From assembly GCF_029626265.1 (NCBI RefSeq), contig NZ_JARUBN010000001.1:2542001-2606000 (forward strand): a stretch of DNA of 64,000 nt, written 5' to 3'. The stretch is from Micromonospora sp. WMMD1102 (GTDB taxonomy: Bacteria; Actinomycetota; Actinomycetes; Mycobacteriales; Micromonosporaceae). The notes under the pieces were generated by a model. It had not been told where the DNA came from and did not search any database. It saw only the letters and a program-made list of their open reading frames with translations. A program made the translations under genes and the position numbers. The number at the start of each line of letters is the position of its first letter. Positions within the stretch are counted from its first letter, which is position 1. This document shows positions 18,630 to 27,120 of the stretch, piece after piece.

Positions 18630-18808
18630 GACCCGATGGTACGGGGTCCGGGTGGCCGGCGGACCGGCCCAAAGTACGGCTCCGCAGCCCGACCAACGAC
18701 CGGGGCGGCGCCGGCCCGCGCTCCGATGTGTCCGGCTAAGCGTCTCGGGACCATCGACTGACAGCGAACGACGAGACCAGGTTCGCGCAGCGTGAAGGGA
18801 TCGACATC

Positions 18809-19483
18809 GTGACACATCCCGCCAGGTCAGACCGGCTCGTCCTCACCGGCCTGCTGCTGCTCGCCGCCGTGCCGGTGCTCGCCGGCAGCGTCCGGCTGGT
18901 CGAGTTCGCCGGCGGCGGGCGGGTGCTGCCGGACAGCGACCGGATCGGCTCCGCACCCGTGCCCGTACTGCTGCACATCGTCAGCGTCACGGTCTTCAGC
19001 GTTCTCGGTGCCTTCCAGTTCGCACCCGGCTTCCGGCGGCGGCACCGGAGCTGGCACCGGTACGCCGGGCGGCTGTTGGTCGTGGCCGGTCTGCTAACCG
19101 CGGTTACCGGTCTGTGGCTGACCCTCTTCCTGCCGCCCGCGGCCGTCGACAGTTCGGCGCTGGTGGCCGTCCGGGTGGTGGTGTGCGTCTTCATGACCGT
19201 GTCGATCGTGCTCGGCTTCCGTGCGGTCCGGCGCCGCGACTTCGCCGCACACCGGGCCTGGATGATCCGTGGCTACGCGATCGCGATGGGCGCGGGTACC
19301 CAGTTCCTCACCCAGGTGGCCTGGCTCGTCTCGGTCGGTGCGCTGACCCCGGCGAGCAGGACCGGCACCATGACGGCCGCATGGCTGATCAACGTGACCG
19401 TCGCGGAATGGGTGATCCGGCGCCGGCGCCGCCCGCTCCGGACTCGAACTCCCGGCCTGGCCACCACAGACCGGTCGCACTAG
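18809..19483 (+). CDS. DUF2306 integral membrane protein
   Basis: A 224-residue protein with about six hydrophobic segments and the DUF2306 pattern: LHIVSVTVFSVLGAFQF, RRHRSWHRYAGR and FAAHRAWMIRGYAIAMGAGTQ. The family is uncharacterised. The start is GTG 18809. Its stop codon overlaps that of the convergent moeA gene (shared bases 19480-19483). It is divergent from the histidine kinase. Confidence 0.85.
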   Translation: MTHPARSDRLVLTGLLLLAAVPVLAGSVRLVEFAGGGRVLPDSDRIGSAPVPVLLHIVSVTVFSVLGAFQFAPGFRRRHRSWHRYAGRLLVVAGLLTAVTGLWLTLFLPPAAVDSSALVAVRVVVCVFMTVSIVLGFRAVRRRDFAAHRAWMIRGYAIAMGAGTQFLTQVAWLVSVGALTPASRTGTMTAAWLINVTVAEWVIRRRRRPLRTRTPGLATTDRSH

Positions 19484-20655
19484 CTCGGCGGCGGCAGCGC
19501 GATCCCGGCGGCGGGCAGCGGGAGCACCTCGACCTCGGCGCCGGTCCAGCCCGGCGGCACGACCGCGAGCGCGTCCGCCCCGGCTGCGCCCCAGAGCGAA
19601 CCGGGCCGATCGTGCCCGACCGGCAGCGCCGCCGGCCCGACCCGGACCACCGGGACTAGCCGGGTGTCCCGGTGGTGTGCGGCCACCGGCGCGCCGAGCC
19701 GGGTGGTCAGGGCCGGTGGCTCGGCTCGGCCGGCGAGCCGGCCGAGCAGCGGGTAGAGCAGGGTCAACGTGGCGACCAGGGCCGCGTACGGGTTGCCGGG
19801 CAGGCCGACGACGTACCGGCCGTCCGGCAGGATGGCGAGCAGCTGCGGGTGCCCGGGACGGCAGGCGACGCCGCGTACCGGCACTTCGACGGCGAGCGTG
19901 TCCAGCGCCCGGCGCAGGTGGTCGGCGGCCCCTACCGAGGTGGCACCGCAGACCACCAGCACGTCGGCGTCGCAGCGCAGGAGCGCGGCGACGAGTGCGG
20001 AGGCGTCGTCGGCGACCCGGCTCTCCCAGGCCGGTTCCGCCCCGGCGGCCCGGAGCAGCCCCGGCAGCATCGGCCCAATGGCGTCCCGCACCTGTCCGGC
20101 TGCCGGAAGGCCGGCGGTGCGCAGCTCGGCACCGGTGACCACGGTGCCGATCCGGGGCCTGCGGTGCACGGTCAGGGTGTCGTGTCCGAGGCTGGCGGCG
20201 AGCCCGAGCACGACCGGGTTGACGACCGTGCCGGCCGGCAGGACCTCGCGGCCGGCCGGACAGTCCTCGCCCCGGCGGCGTACGTGCCGGCCGGGCTCGA
20301 TCGGTCCGCCGACGGTCCGGCCGGTCCGGGTGGCCCGCTCGTAGGGGAGCACGGCGGCGGCTCCGGCCGGCACCACGGCCCCGGTGCCGATCTCGACCGC
20401 CTCGCCGGCGGCCAGCGGCTCGGGGCTGCCCGGATCGCCGGCCAGCACCCGTCCGGTGAGCTGCCACGGGCCGGTGCCGGCCACCGCGTACCCGTCCATC
20501 GCGGCGGAGTCGTAGGCCGGCAGTGCGGAGAGCGCGACCAGCGGCACCGCCAGGGTGCAGCCCAACGCGTCGGGCAGCCGCCGCTGCACTCCCTCCAGTG
20601 GCCGGGCCGCCTCGCGGGCGTGCCGCCGGGCCTCCGGCCAGGCGACCGCGCTCAT
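19480..20655 (-). CDS. moeA: Molybdopterin molybdenumtransferase MoeA
   Basis: A 391-residue MoeA, which inserts molybdenum into molybdopterin. Features are SALPAYDSAAMDGYAV, the RRRGEDCPAG domain linker, the MoCF core with GATSVGAADHLRRAL, and the GLPGNPYAALVA motif. It is shorter than E. coli MoeA. Placed within the formate dehydrogenase/oxalate region it probably serves FdsA, as fdhD nearby does. The start ATG 20655 overlaps the stop of a repeat-containing upstream frame. It is divergent from the oxalate transporter, with which it shares an operator-like site. Confidence 0.92.
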   Translation of the reverse strand: MSAVAWPEARRHAREAARPLEGVQRRLPDALGCTLAVPLVALSALPAYDSAAMDGYAVAGTGPWQLTGRVLAGDPGSPEPLAAGEAVEIGTGAVVPAGAAAVLPYERATRTGRTVGGPIEPGRHVRRRGEDCPAGREVLPAGTVVNPVVLGLAASLGHDTLTVHRRPRIGTVVTGAELRTAGLPAAGQVRDAIGPMLPGLLRAAGAEPAWESRVADDASALVAALLRCDADVLVVCGATSVGAADHLRRALDTLAVEVPVRGVACRPGHPQLLAILPDGRYVVGLPGNPYAALVATLTLLYPLLGRLAGRAEPPALTTRLGAPVAAHHRDTRLVPVVRVGPAALPVGHDRPGSLWGAAGADALAVVPPGWTGAEVEVLPLPAAGIALPPPS

Positions 20656-20661
20656 CGCTCG

Positions 20662-20763
20662 GTGTCCCGTCGGGACCACGTCTCGGCCCGCCGATCCCGC
20701 GTCTCGGCCCGTCGGGTCCTTGTCTCGGCCCGCCGGTCCCGCGACTCGGCCCGCCGGGACCAC
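20662..20763. repeat. 21-bp tandem repeats upstream of moeA
   Basis: Four copies of a 21-bp unit beginning GTCTCGGCCCGCCG or a close variant (20680-20700, 20701-20721, 20722-20742, 20743-20763), plus a partial copy from 20662, lie in the moeA leader. On the minus strand an open frame of about 49 codons (start near 20801) reads through the repeats and ends in ATGA at the moeA start. Its sequence is only repeated Arg/Ala/Glu/Asp, so I do not call it a gene. Confidence 0.8.
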
Positions 20764-20874
20764 TCTGCGACTCGCCAGGTCCGTCCGTCCAGCCCACGCA
20801 TGCCATCTCCTCGCTGCGCTGTCCCGGCGACCTGGACAGCCATCCGATTGTAATGGAGAATAACTGCACAACAT

Positions 20875-20888
20875 ATACAGTATACAGT
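20875..20888 (+). promoter_or_regulatory. Regulon operator-like site between moeA and the OFA transporter gene
   Basis: ATACAGTATACAGT matches the window-wide element ATACSGTATGCAAT at 11 of 14 positions and contains the perfect palindrome TATAC-A-GTATA. It lies 20 bp before the transporter start in the only AT-rich part of the divergent spacer. Confidence 0.58.
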
Positions 20889-20907
20889 GGTCGGTTGGGG
20901 GCACCAG

Positions 20908-22281
20908 ATGACGGACTCCGGCAACGACACGGCGGTGCGCGAGATCAGCGATCTCTACGGTCGCCGCTACCGGGTCGGCGAGAGCGACCGCACCCTGCTG
21001 GGCCGGTCCCGGGCGTGGATGCTGCTGCTGCCCTGGGCCGCGATGCTGGCGATCAGCCTGTTCCAGTACGGCTACGGCGCCGCCCTGCCCACCCTGGTCG
21101 AGGCGAACGGCTGGAGCCTGTGGCAGGCGTTCGGGGTACTCGGCCTCTGGGTGGTCTGCCAGGCGGCCACGTCACCGCTGGCCGGCTGGTGGTACCAGCG
21201 GCTGCGCGGACGGCTGGCCGTACCCATGCTGGTCGGGGCCGCCTGCTGCCTCACCGCGCTGCTCACCCTGGCGCACCGGGCCGACCTCGGCAGCGTGCTG
21301 CTCGGCTACTCGGTGCTCGGCGGTGTCGGCGCCGGACTTGTCTACATGACCTGCGTCGCCTGCGTCACCGAGTGGTTCCCGGAGCGGATCGCCGGCCGGG
21401 TGGCGGTGGTCGGTGCCGCCTTCGGCTACGGCTCGATCCCGTTCGTCGTGCTCGCCGGCTACGGCCTGGACGCCGGCAACCGGTCCGGCGTGCTGACCGG
21501 GACCGGCCTGGCCGTGGCGGCCGTGCTGGCCGGTTGCGGCGTGCTGATGCGCAAGCCACCCCGCAACTGGTGGCCGGCGCACATCGACCCGCGGCGCTGG
21601 GCGGTCGACCGGCGGCTCAACCGCAGCATCCCGCACAACCGTCCCGCCGCCCGCCCCTACCCGCCCCGCGCGGCGGTACGCAGCGGCATGCTGCCGATGA
21701 TGTTCGTGGTGGTGGTACTCACCGCGACGATGGCGCTGTTCGACATCGCCTACCTGGCCGGCGCCGCGTACACCCAGGGGCTGCCTGCGCTGACCCTGGT
21801 GGCCGGGATCGGCGCGCTGGCCGGCTCGAACGGGATCGGCCGGGCGGTGACCAGCTCGCTCGCCGACCGGATCGGCCGGCGCGGCACCCTCGGCCTCTCC
21901 CTGCTGGTCGGCGGGATCGCCCAGTTCGGGCTGCTCGCGGCGGCGGCCAACGACAACCATCCGGCCGCCGTGCTCGGGTTCGCCGCGCTGGCCGGCGCCG
22001 GGACCGGTGCCGGCTACTCGTTGCTGGTCAGCCTGGTGCGGGACTGGTTCGGCGATGCCGCCACGGTGCCGAACTACGGCATCGTCTACACCGGGAAGGC
22101 GGTCGGCGGGCTGCTCGGCATCGTGCTCGCCGGGCTGGTGGTGACCACTCCGGACTCGGTGCTGCCGTTCCTGGTGGCCGGTTCGCTGGGCCTGTTCGGC
22201 GCGGCGCTGACCCGCTGGATGCGCCAGCCCGGCCTGGCGGTGGTCCGGCTGCCGTCACCGCTCGGCGCCGACCGGCTGTGA
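20908..22281 (+). CDS. MFS transporter of the oxalate/formate antiporter (OFA) family
   Basis: A 457-residue protein with about 12 hydrophobic segments. ATG 20908 follows GGGGG at about 8 bp. The OFA-type signatures are GVGAGLVYMTCVACVTEWFP after helix 4 and KPPRNWWPAHIDP in the central loop, with RIGRRG in the second half. OxlT of Oxalobacter exchanges oxalate for formate. Placement beside frc, oxc and fds genes supports oxalate uptake or oxalate/formate exchange here. The exchange partner is not determined, and formate export would compete with Fds, so simple uptake is equally possible. It is followed by fdhD. Confidence 0.85.
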   Translation: MTDSGNDTAVREISDLYGRRYRVGESDRTLLGRSRAWMLLLPWAAMLAISLFQYGYGAALPTLVEANGWSLWQAFGVLGLWVVCQAATSPLAGWWYQRLRGRLAVPMLVGAACCLTALLTLAHRADLGSVLLGYSVLGGVGAGLVYMTCVACVTEWFPERIAGRVAVVGAAFGYGSIPFVVLAGYGLDAGNRSGVLTGTGLAVAAVLAGCGVLMRKPPRNWWPAHIDPRRWAVDRRLNRSIPHNRPAARPYPPRAAVRSGMLPMMFVVVVLTATMALFDIAYLAGAAYTQGLPALTLVAGIGALAGSNGIGRAVTSSLADRIGRRGTLGLSLLVGGIAQFGLLAAAANDNHPAAVLGFAALAGAGTGAGYSLLVSLVRDWFGDAATVPNYGIVYTGKAVGGLLGIVLAGLVVTTPDSVLPFLVAGSLGLFGAALTRWMRQPGLAVVRLPSPLGADRL

Positions 22282-22334
22282 CCGGTCCGAGCGGCGGTGA
22301 CCAGTCCGAGCAGCGGTGACCAATCCGAGCGGCG
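22278..22334. repeat. 19-bp tandem repeat at the 3' end of the OFA transporter gene
   Basis: Three copies of GTGACCxxTCCGAGCxGCG lie at 22278-22296, 22297-22315 and 22316-22334. The first contains the transporter's TGA stop codon. Confidence 0.85.
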
Positions 22335-22420
22335 GCAGCCGGAGCGACGACCGTAGTCGAGGGGCGGCAGCCCGGTCGGACCGGACGGCCGGATCGTGGA
22401 GGATCGCCGGAGGAGGCGGA

Positions 22421-23260
22421 ATGGGACGGGTGACGAGTCGGCGCCGGCTGGTCCGGATCGTCGACGGAGTGCGCAGCGAGCCGATGGACACGCTGGCGGC
22501 CGAGGAACCGCTGGAGACCAGGGTGAACGGGCGTTCCCTGGTGGTGACCATGCGGACCCCGGGCGACGACTTCGACCTGGCGGCCGGATTCCTGGTCGGC
22601 GAGGGGGTGGTCCGGGCCGCCGGCGAGATCGCCGGCATCCGCTACTGCGCGGGCGCCACCGCCGACGGGGTCAACACCTACAACGTGCTGGACGTGGTGC
22701 TGGCGGCCGGGGTCGCACCGCCGGACCCCTCGCTGGAACGCAACTTCTACACCACCTCGTCCTGCGGGCTCTGCGGCAAGGCGAGCCTGGACGCGGTGCG
22801 CGGCGTCGCGGCCTTCTCGGTGCGGGACGACCCGCTGCGGCTCGATCCCGACGTGCTCAGCACGCTGCCGGCGACCCTGCGGGCCGCGCAGCGGGTCTTC
22901 GACCGCACCGGGGGACTGCACGCGGCGGCGCTCTTCTCCGCCGACGGGCAACTGCACTGCCTGCGCGAGGACGTCGGCCGGCACAACGCGGTGGACAAGG
23001 TCGTCGGCTGGGCGCTGCGCAACGGCCGGGTGCCGCTGCGCGGCACGGTGCTGATGGTCAGCGGGCGGACCTCGTTCGAGCTGGTGCAGAAGGCGGTGAT
23101 GGCCGGCATCCCGGCCCTGGCCGCGGTCTCCGCGCCCTCCTCGCTCGCCGCCGACCTGGCCGCGGACGCCGGGCTCACCCTGGTCGGCTTCCTCCGGGGC
23201 AACTCGATGAACGTCTACACCGGCCCGCACCGGCTCATCCCGAGCAGCCCTTCCGGCTGA
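22421..23260 (+). CDS. fdhD: Formate dehydrogenase accessory sulfurtransferase FdhD
   Basis: A 279-residue FdhD/FdsC-type protein. ATG 22421 follows GGAGGAGG. The active-site motif SCGLCGKASL holds Cys115 and Cys118. Other conserved segments are EEPLETRVNG, TPGDDFDLAAGFLVGEG, REDVGRHNAVDKV and SGRTSFELVQKA. FdhD binds Mo-bisMGD and passes sulfur from a cysteine desulfurase to give the sulfurated cofactor that formate dehydrogenase needs, so its client is very likely FdsA at 10.6 kb. Confidence 0.95.
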   Translation: MGRVTSRRRLVRIVDGVRSEPMDTLAAEEPLETRVNGRSLVVTMRTPGDDFDLAAGFLVGEGVVRAAGEIAGIRYCAGATADGVNTYNVLDVVLAAGVAPPDPSLERNFYTTSSCGLCGKASLDAVRGVAAFSVRDDPLRLDPDVLSTLPATLRAAQRVFDRTGGLHAAALFSADGQLHCLREDVGRHNAVDKVVGWALRNGRVPLRGTVLMVSGRTSFELVQKAVMAGIPALAAVSAPSSLAADLAADAGLTLVGFLRGNSMNVYTGPHRLIPSSPSG

Positions 23261-23280
23261 CGGCGGAGTCGGCCTCCGCC

Positions 23281-23357
23281 GGGACCGGTCGCCAACCCTC
23301 GGGTCCGCCGGGCACCGGTCGCAGACCTTCGGGTACGCCGGGTACCGGTCGTGTCCG
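23281..23357. repeat. 30-bp tandem repeat after fdhD
   Basis: Two and a half copies of a 30-bp unit (23281-23310, 23311-23340, 23341-23357) starting near GGxACCGGTCGC fill the spacer between the convergent fdhD and sucD genes. Confidence 0.7.
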
Positions 23358-23390
23358 CCCGACCCGGCACCCGGCGTTCCCGTCGACGTC

Positions 23391-24266
23391 TCAGCGGGTC
23401 AGCAACGTCTCGCGCATCAGTGCGGCGGCCTCGGACGGCGTCCGGCCGACCCGGACCCCGACCGCCTCCAGGGCCTGCTGCTTGGCCAGCGCCGTACCGG
23501 AGGAGCCGGAGACGATCGCCCCGGCGTGCCCCATCGTCCTGCCCTCCGGCGCGGTGAACCCGGCGACGTACCCGACCACCGGCTTGCTGACGTGCTCGGC
23601 GATGTACGCCGCCGCCCGCTCTTCCGCGTCCCCGCCGATCTCGCCGATCATCACGATCGCCTCGGTCTCGGGGTCGTCCTCGAACGCCTGGAGGCAGTCG
23701 ATGTGCGTGGTGCCGACGATCGGGTCCCCGCCGATGCCGACGCAGGTGGAGAAGCCGAAGTCGCGCAGCTCGTACATCATCTGGTAGGTAAGGGTGCCGG
23801 ACTTGCTGACCAGCCCGATCCGGCCCCGCTTGGTGATGTCGGCCGGGATGATGCCGGCGTTCGACTGTCCGGGACTGATCAGTCCGGGGCAGTTCGGCCC
23901 GATGATCCGGGTCCGGTTGCCGGTGCTCCGGGCGTACGCCCAGAACTCGGCGGTGTCGTGCACCGGGATCCCCTCGGTCAGCACCACGGCCAGGCCGAGG
24001 CCGGCGTCGACCGCCTCCAGCACGGCGGCCTTGGCGAACCGGGGCGGTACGAAGACCACCGTCACGTCTGCACCGGTCGCCCGTACCGCCTCGGCGCAGT
24101 TGTCGTAGACCGGGATGCCGTCGACGTCCCGGCCACCCTTGCCCGGGGTGACCCCGGCGACGATGTTGGTGCCGGCGGCGACCATCCGGCGGGTGTGCTT
24201 CGTGCCCTCGGTACCGGTGATGCCCTGCACCAGTACCCTGCTCTTCTCGGTGAGGAAGATGGCCAT
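23391..24266 (-). CDS. sucD: Succinyl-CoA synthetase (ADP-forming) alpha subunit or related CoA ligase
   Basis: A 291-residue alpha subunit of an NDP-forming acid-CoA ligase: [17 protein letters not shown]oA-binding fold, [11 protein letters not shown], and the phosphohistidine segment [16 protein letters not shown] 24266 ([15 protein letters not shown]) is chosen because family members start this way and AAGGGGG lies at proper spacing; GTG 24275 would leave 1 bp to that site. It is the second gene of sucC-sucD, divergent from frc. Instead of a TCA-cycle role it may regenerate succinyl-CoA, used by some class III CoA-transferases to activate oxalate; this is inferred from position only. Confidence 0.9.
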   Translation of the reverse strand: MAIFLTEKSRVLVQGITGTEGTKHTRRMVAAGTNIVAGVTPGKGGRDVDGIPVYDNCAEAVRATGADVTVVFVPPRFAKAAVLEAVDAGLGLAVVLTEGIPVHDTAEFWAYARSTGNRTRIIGPNCPGLISPGQSNAGIIPADITKRGRIGLVSKSGTLTYQMMYELRDFGFSTCVGIGGDPIVGTTHIDCLQAFEDDPETEAIVMIGEIGGDAEERAAAYIAEHVSKPVVGYVAGFTAPEGRTMGHAGAIVSGSSGTALAKQQALEAVGVRVGRTPSEAAALMRETLLTR

Positions 24267-24271
24267 GGCTT

Positions 24272-25450
24272 TCACGCCCCCTTGCCGGCGAGTTCGGCGG
24301 CGAGCCGCGCCGCACCGTCCATCGTGCTGACCAGCCGTACGCCGGGCAGGTCAGCCTCGGCGAGGATCTGCCGCCCCCGCGCGGCGTTGTTGCCGTCCAG
24401 CCGGACGACCAGCGGTTTGGTGATCGCCTCGCCCCGGCTGGTCAACAGTCCGATCGCCGAGACGATGCCGTCGGCGACCGCGTCGCAGGCGGTGATCCCG
24501 CCGAAGACGTTGACGAAGACGCTGCGCACGTCGGGGTCGCCGAGGATGATCTCCAGCCCGTTCGCCATCACCTCGGCCGAGGCGCCGCCGCCGATGTCGA
24601 GGAAGTTGGCCGGCTTGACCCCGCCGTACCGTTCGCCGGCGTAGGCGACCACGTCGAGGGTGCTCATCACCAGTCCGGCGCCGTTTCCGATCACTCCGAC
24701 GGAGCCGTCCAGCTTGACGTAGTTGAGGCCCTTCCCGGCGGCCCGTACCTCCAGTGGGTCGGTGGCGGTGACGTCGTCGTATCGCGGGTGACCGGGCTGG
24801 CGGAACCGGGCGTTGTCGTCCAGGGTCACCTTGCCGTCCAGGGCGCGTACGCTGCCGTCGGCGAGCCGGGCCAGCGGGTTGATCTCGACCAGGGTGGCGT
24901 CCTCGGAGCGGAGGACGTGCCAGAGCCGGACGAGTACCCGGGCGACGTCCTCGCGTACGTCGTCGGGCAGGCCGGCGGCGGCGGCGAGCCGGCGTGCGGC
25001 GTCGAGGTCGAAGCCGCCGGCCGGGTCCACCCAGGTCCGGGCCAGCGCCTCCGGGTTCTCGGCCGCCACCTGCTCGATCTCGACGCCGCCCTGCGCGGAG
25101 ACCAGTGCCAGGAACGACCGCTGGGAACGGTCGAGCAGGAACGACACGTAGTACTCCTCGGCGATGTCGCTCGCCTCGGTGACCAGCACCTTGTGCACGG
25201 TGTGGCCCCTGATGTCCATCCCGAGGATCGCGTCTGCGACGTCCCCGGCCGCCGCCGGGCCGTCGGCGAGTCGCACGCCGCCGGCCTTGCCCCGGCCGCC
25301 GGTCTTGACCTGGGCCTTGACCACGACCCGGGTGCCGATCTCGGCGGCGGCCGTCCGGGCCTCGTCGGGGGTGCTGGCGACGCGGTTGCGGCTGACCGGT
25401 ACGCCGTGCTTGGCGAAGAGTTCCTGTGCCTGGTGCTCCAGCAGGTCCAC
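24272..25450 (-). CDS. sucC: Succinyl-CoA synthetase (ADP-forming) beta subunit or related CoA ligase
   Basis: A 392-residue ATP-grasp beta subunit. GTG 25450 follows GGGAGG. It opens [19 protein letters not shown], has [17 protein letters not shown] (ATP-grasp), [11 protein letters not shown] (metal/nucleotide) and the [17 protein letters not shown] and [11 protein letters not shown] segments of the ligase domain. Its stop TGA lies within 10 bp of the sucD start. It shares a 331-bp divergent promoter region with frc. Malate-CoA ligases of the serine cycle are the other close relatives, so malate as substrate cannot be excluded. Confidence 0.9.
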   Translation of the reverse strand: MDLLEHQAQELFAKHGVPVSRNRVASTPDEARTAAAEIGTRVVVKAQVKTGGRGKAGGVRLADGPAAAGDVADAILGMDIRGHTVHKVLVTEASDIAEEYYVSFLLDRSQRSFLALVSAQGGVEIEQVAAENPEALARTWVDPAGGFDLDAARRLAAAAGLPDDVREDVARVLVRLWHVLRSEDATLVEINPLARLADGSVRALDGKVTLDDNARFRQPGHPRYDDVTATDPLEVRAAGKGLNYVKLDGSVGVIGNGAGLVMSTLDVVAYAGERYGGVKPANFLDIGGGASAEVMANGLEIILGDPDVRSVFVNVFGGITACDAVADGIVSAIGLLTSRGEAITKPLVVRLDGNNAARGRQILAEADLPGVRLVSTMDGAARLAAELAGKGA

Positions 25451-25781
25451 CGGGCCTCCCTTCTGCTCGACCTTCGATGGGTTGGCTCCGCCGGCCGGCG
25501 ACGGGGTGTCCCGGGCCGGGCGGCGGAGTGGGAGTGGGGATCGGACCGGGCCGGGGAGATCGGACCGGACGGAAGTGCCGGGCGGCGGTACGCCGGCTCT
25601 GGCCGGCGTCGACGAGCGGGTGCCCGACCGCCTGGCCTCGCTGGCTTCGGCGGAAAACGTCCCGCTACCCCCTAGACACTCCACTGTTACATGCGCCACG
25701 ATATTGCCTACCCCATACGGTATGCAATCCCGAAGCTCGACGGCCGGACGTACCCGGCGGGGCCGCGCACAGGAGGTTGGC
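25451..25781. other. Divergent sucCD/frc control region
   Basis: A 331-bp spacer with no gene recognised. The frc-proximal part, 25651-25735, is about 86 percent identical by eye to the region before oxc (33328-33412), including an exact 26-base match at 25703-25728. The sucC-proximal half is GC-rich and shows nothing recognisable beyond the sucC ribosome binding site. Confidence 0.7.
25703..25728 (+). promoter_or_regulatory. Regulon operator-like site, frc promoter
   Basis: The site contains ATACGGTATGCAAT (25715-25728), with the palindrome CATAC-G-GTATG, and an outer ATTGC...GCAAT pair. The whole 26-base block recurs exactly at 33380-33405 before oxc. It lies 53 bp before the frc start codon. 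Confidence 0.68.
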
Positions 25782-27011
25782 ATGGGTAAGGCACTGGAGG
25801 GCGTACGGGTCCTCGACATGACACACGTACAGTCCGGCCCCTCGTCCACGCAGATCCTGGCGTGGCTCGGCGCGGACGTGATCAAGTTGGAGGCACCGGG
25901 CCAGGGTGACATCACCCGCAGCCAGCTGCGCGACCTCCCGGAGGTGGACAGCCTCTACTTCACCATGCTGAACAGCAACAAGCGCAGCATCACGCTGAAC
26001 ATGAAGAACGAGCGCGGCAAGGAGGTCTTCACCCGGCTCGTCTCCGGGGTGGACGTCCTGGTGGAGAACTTCGGCCCCGGCGTGGTGGAGCGGTTCGGCT
26101 TCCCCTGGGAGCGGCTACAGGAGATCAACCCCGGCCTGGTCTACGCCTCGATCAAGGGCTTCGGCCCGGGGCGGTACGCCAACTTCAAGGCGTACGAGGT
26201 GATCGCGCAGGCCATGGGCGGGGCGATGAGCACCACCGGCTTCGAGGACGGTCCGCCGACCGCGACGGGGGCGCAGATCGGCGACTCGGGCACCGGCATC
26301 CACCTGGTCGCCGGCATCCTCGCCGCGCTCTACCAGCGCACCCACACCGGCCGGGGCCAGCGGGTGCAGGTCGCCATGCAGGACGCGGTGCTCAACCTCT
26401 GCCGGGTCAAGTTGCGTGACCAGCAGCGGCTGGCGCACGGCCCGCTGGGGGAGTACCCGAACGAGAGCTTCGGCGACGAGGTGCCGCGCTCCGGCAACGC
26501 CTCCGGCGGCGGCCAGCCCGGCTGGGCGGTGCGGTGCGCCCCCGGCGGGCCGAACGACTACATCTACGTGATCATCCAACCGGTCGGCTGGAAGCCGATC
26601 TGCGAGCTGATCGGCAGGCCGGAGCTGGCCGACGACCCGGCCTGGAACACCCCGCAGGTGCGCCTCTCCAAACTCGACAAGGCGTTCGCGCTGATCGAGG
26701 AGTGGACCGAGCGGCACACCAAGCAGGAGGTCATGGAGAAGCTCAACGCCCACAACATCCCGTGCGGGCCGATCCTGTCGACCAGGGAGCTGATCGAGGA
26801 CGAGACCCTCGCCCAGCTCGGCTCGGTGGTCGAGGTCGCGCACCCGGCACGGGGGGCGTACAAGACGGTCGGCAACCCGATCAAGCTCTCCGACTCGCAC
26901 GTCGAGGTGGAACGCTCACCGCTGCTCGGCGAGCACACCGGCCAGGTCCTCGGCGAACTCGGCTACACCCAGGAGCAGGTCGACGAGCTGCGCGCCGCCG
27001 GCGCCGTCTGA
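25782..27011 (+). CDS. frc: Formyl-CoA:oxalate CoA-transferase (class III, CaiB/BaiF family)
   Basis: A 409-residue class III CoA-transferase. ATG 25782 follows AGGAGG. It aligns closely with Oxalobacter Frc: DMTHVQSGP with Gln17, [46 protein letters not shown] with the catalytic Asp168, [20 protein letters not shown], the glycine loop SGGGQPGW, and [13 protein letters not shown]. It moves CoA from formyl-CoA to oxalate, giving oxalyl-CoA and formate. Position 48 is Gln (TRSQLRD), where Oxalobacter Frc has Trp48 as I recall, so donor preference may differ. It leads the set frc - acyl-CoA synthetase - NRAMP-like - membrane protein - terC. Confidence 0.93.
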   Translation: MGKALEGVRVLDMTHVQSGPSSTQILAWLGADVIKLEAPGQGDITRSQLRDLPEVDSLYFTMLNSNKRSITLNMKNERGKEVFTRLVSGVDVLVENFGPGVVERFGFPWERLQEINPGLVYASIKGFGPGRYANFKAYEVIAQAMGGAMSTTGFEDGPPTATGAQIGDSGTGIHLVAGILAALYQRTHTGRGQRVQVAMQDAVLNLCRVKLRDQQRLAHGPLGEYPNESFGDEVPRSGNASGGGQPGWAVRCAPGGPNDYIYVIIQPVGWKPICELIGRPELADDPAWNTPQVRLSKLDKAFALIEEWTERHTKQEVMEKLNAHNIPCGPILSTRELIEDETLAQLGSVVEVAHPARGAYKTVGNPIKLSDSHVEVERSPLLGEHTGQVLGELGYTQEQVDELRAAGAV

Positions 27012-27120
27012 GCCGCCTGCGGTGGCGCACCGCGTCCACCACCGCCCCGTCCGACGAGAACCCCGCACGTTCCCCGGCCGTCGGCCCCGCCGGCACCGGC
27101 GTTGCAAAGGAGACGACGTC

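Noticed and set aside
20652..20801. 49-codon minus-strand ORF ending in ATGA at the moeA start
   Set aside because: Its sequence comes from 21-bp repeats and has no conserved look; a coupled leader is possible but unsupported.
23391..25450. sucCD as the plain TCA-cycle enzyme only
   Set aside because: Not excluded, but the shared control region with frc makes a dedicated role worth stating; I kept the family name and marked the role as inference.
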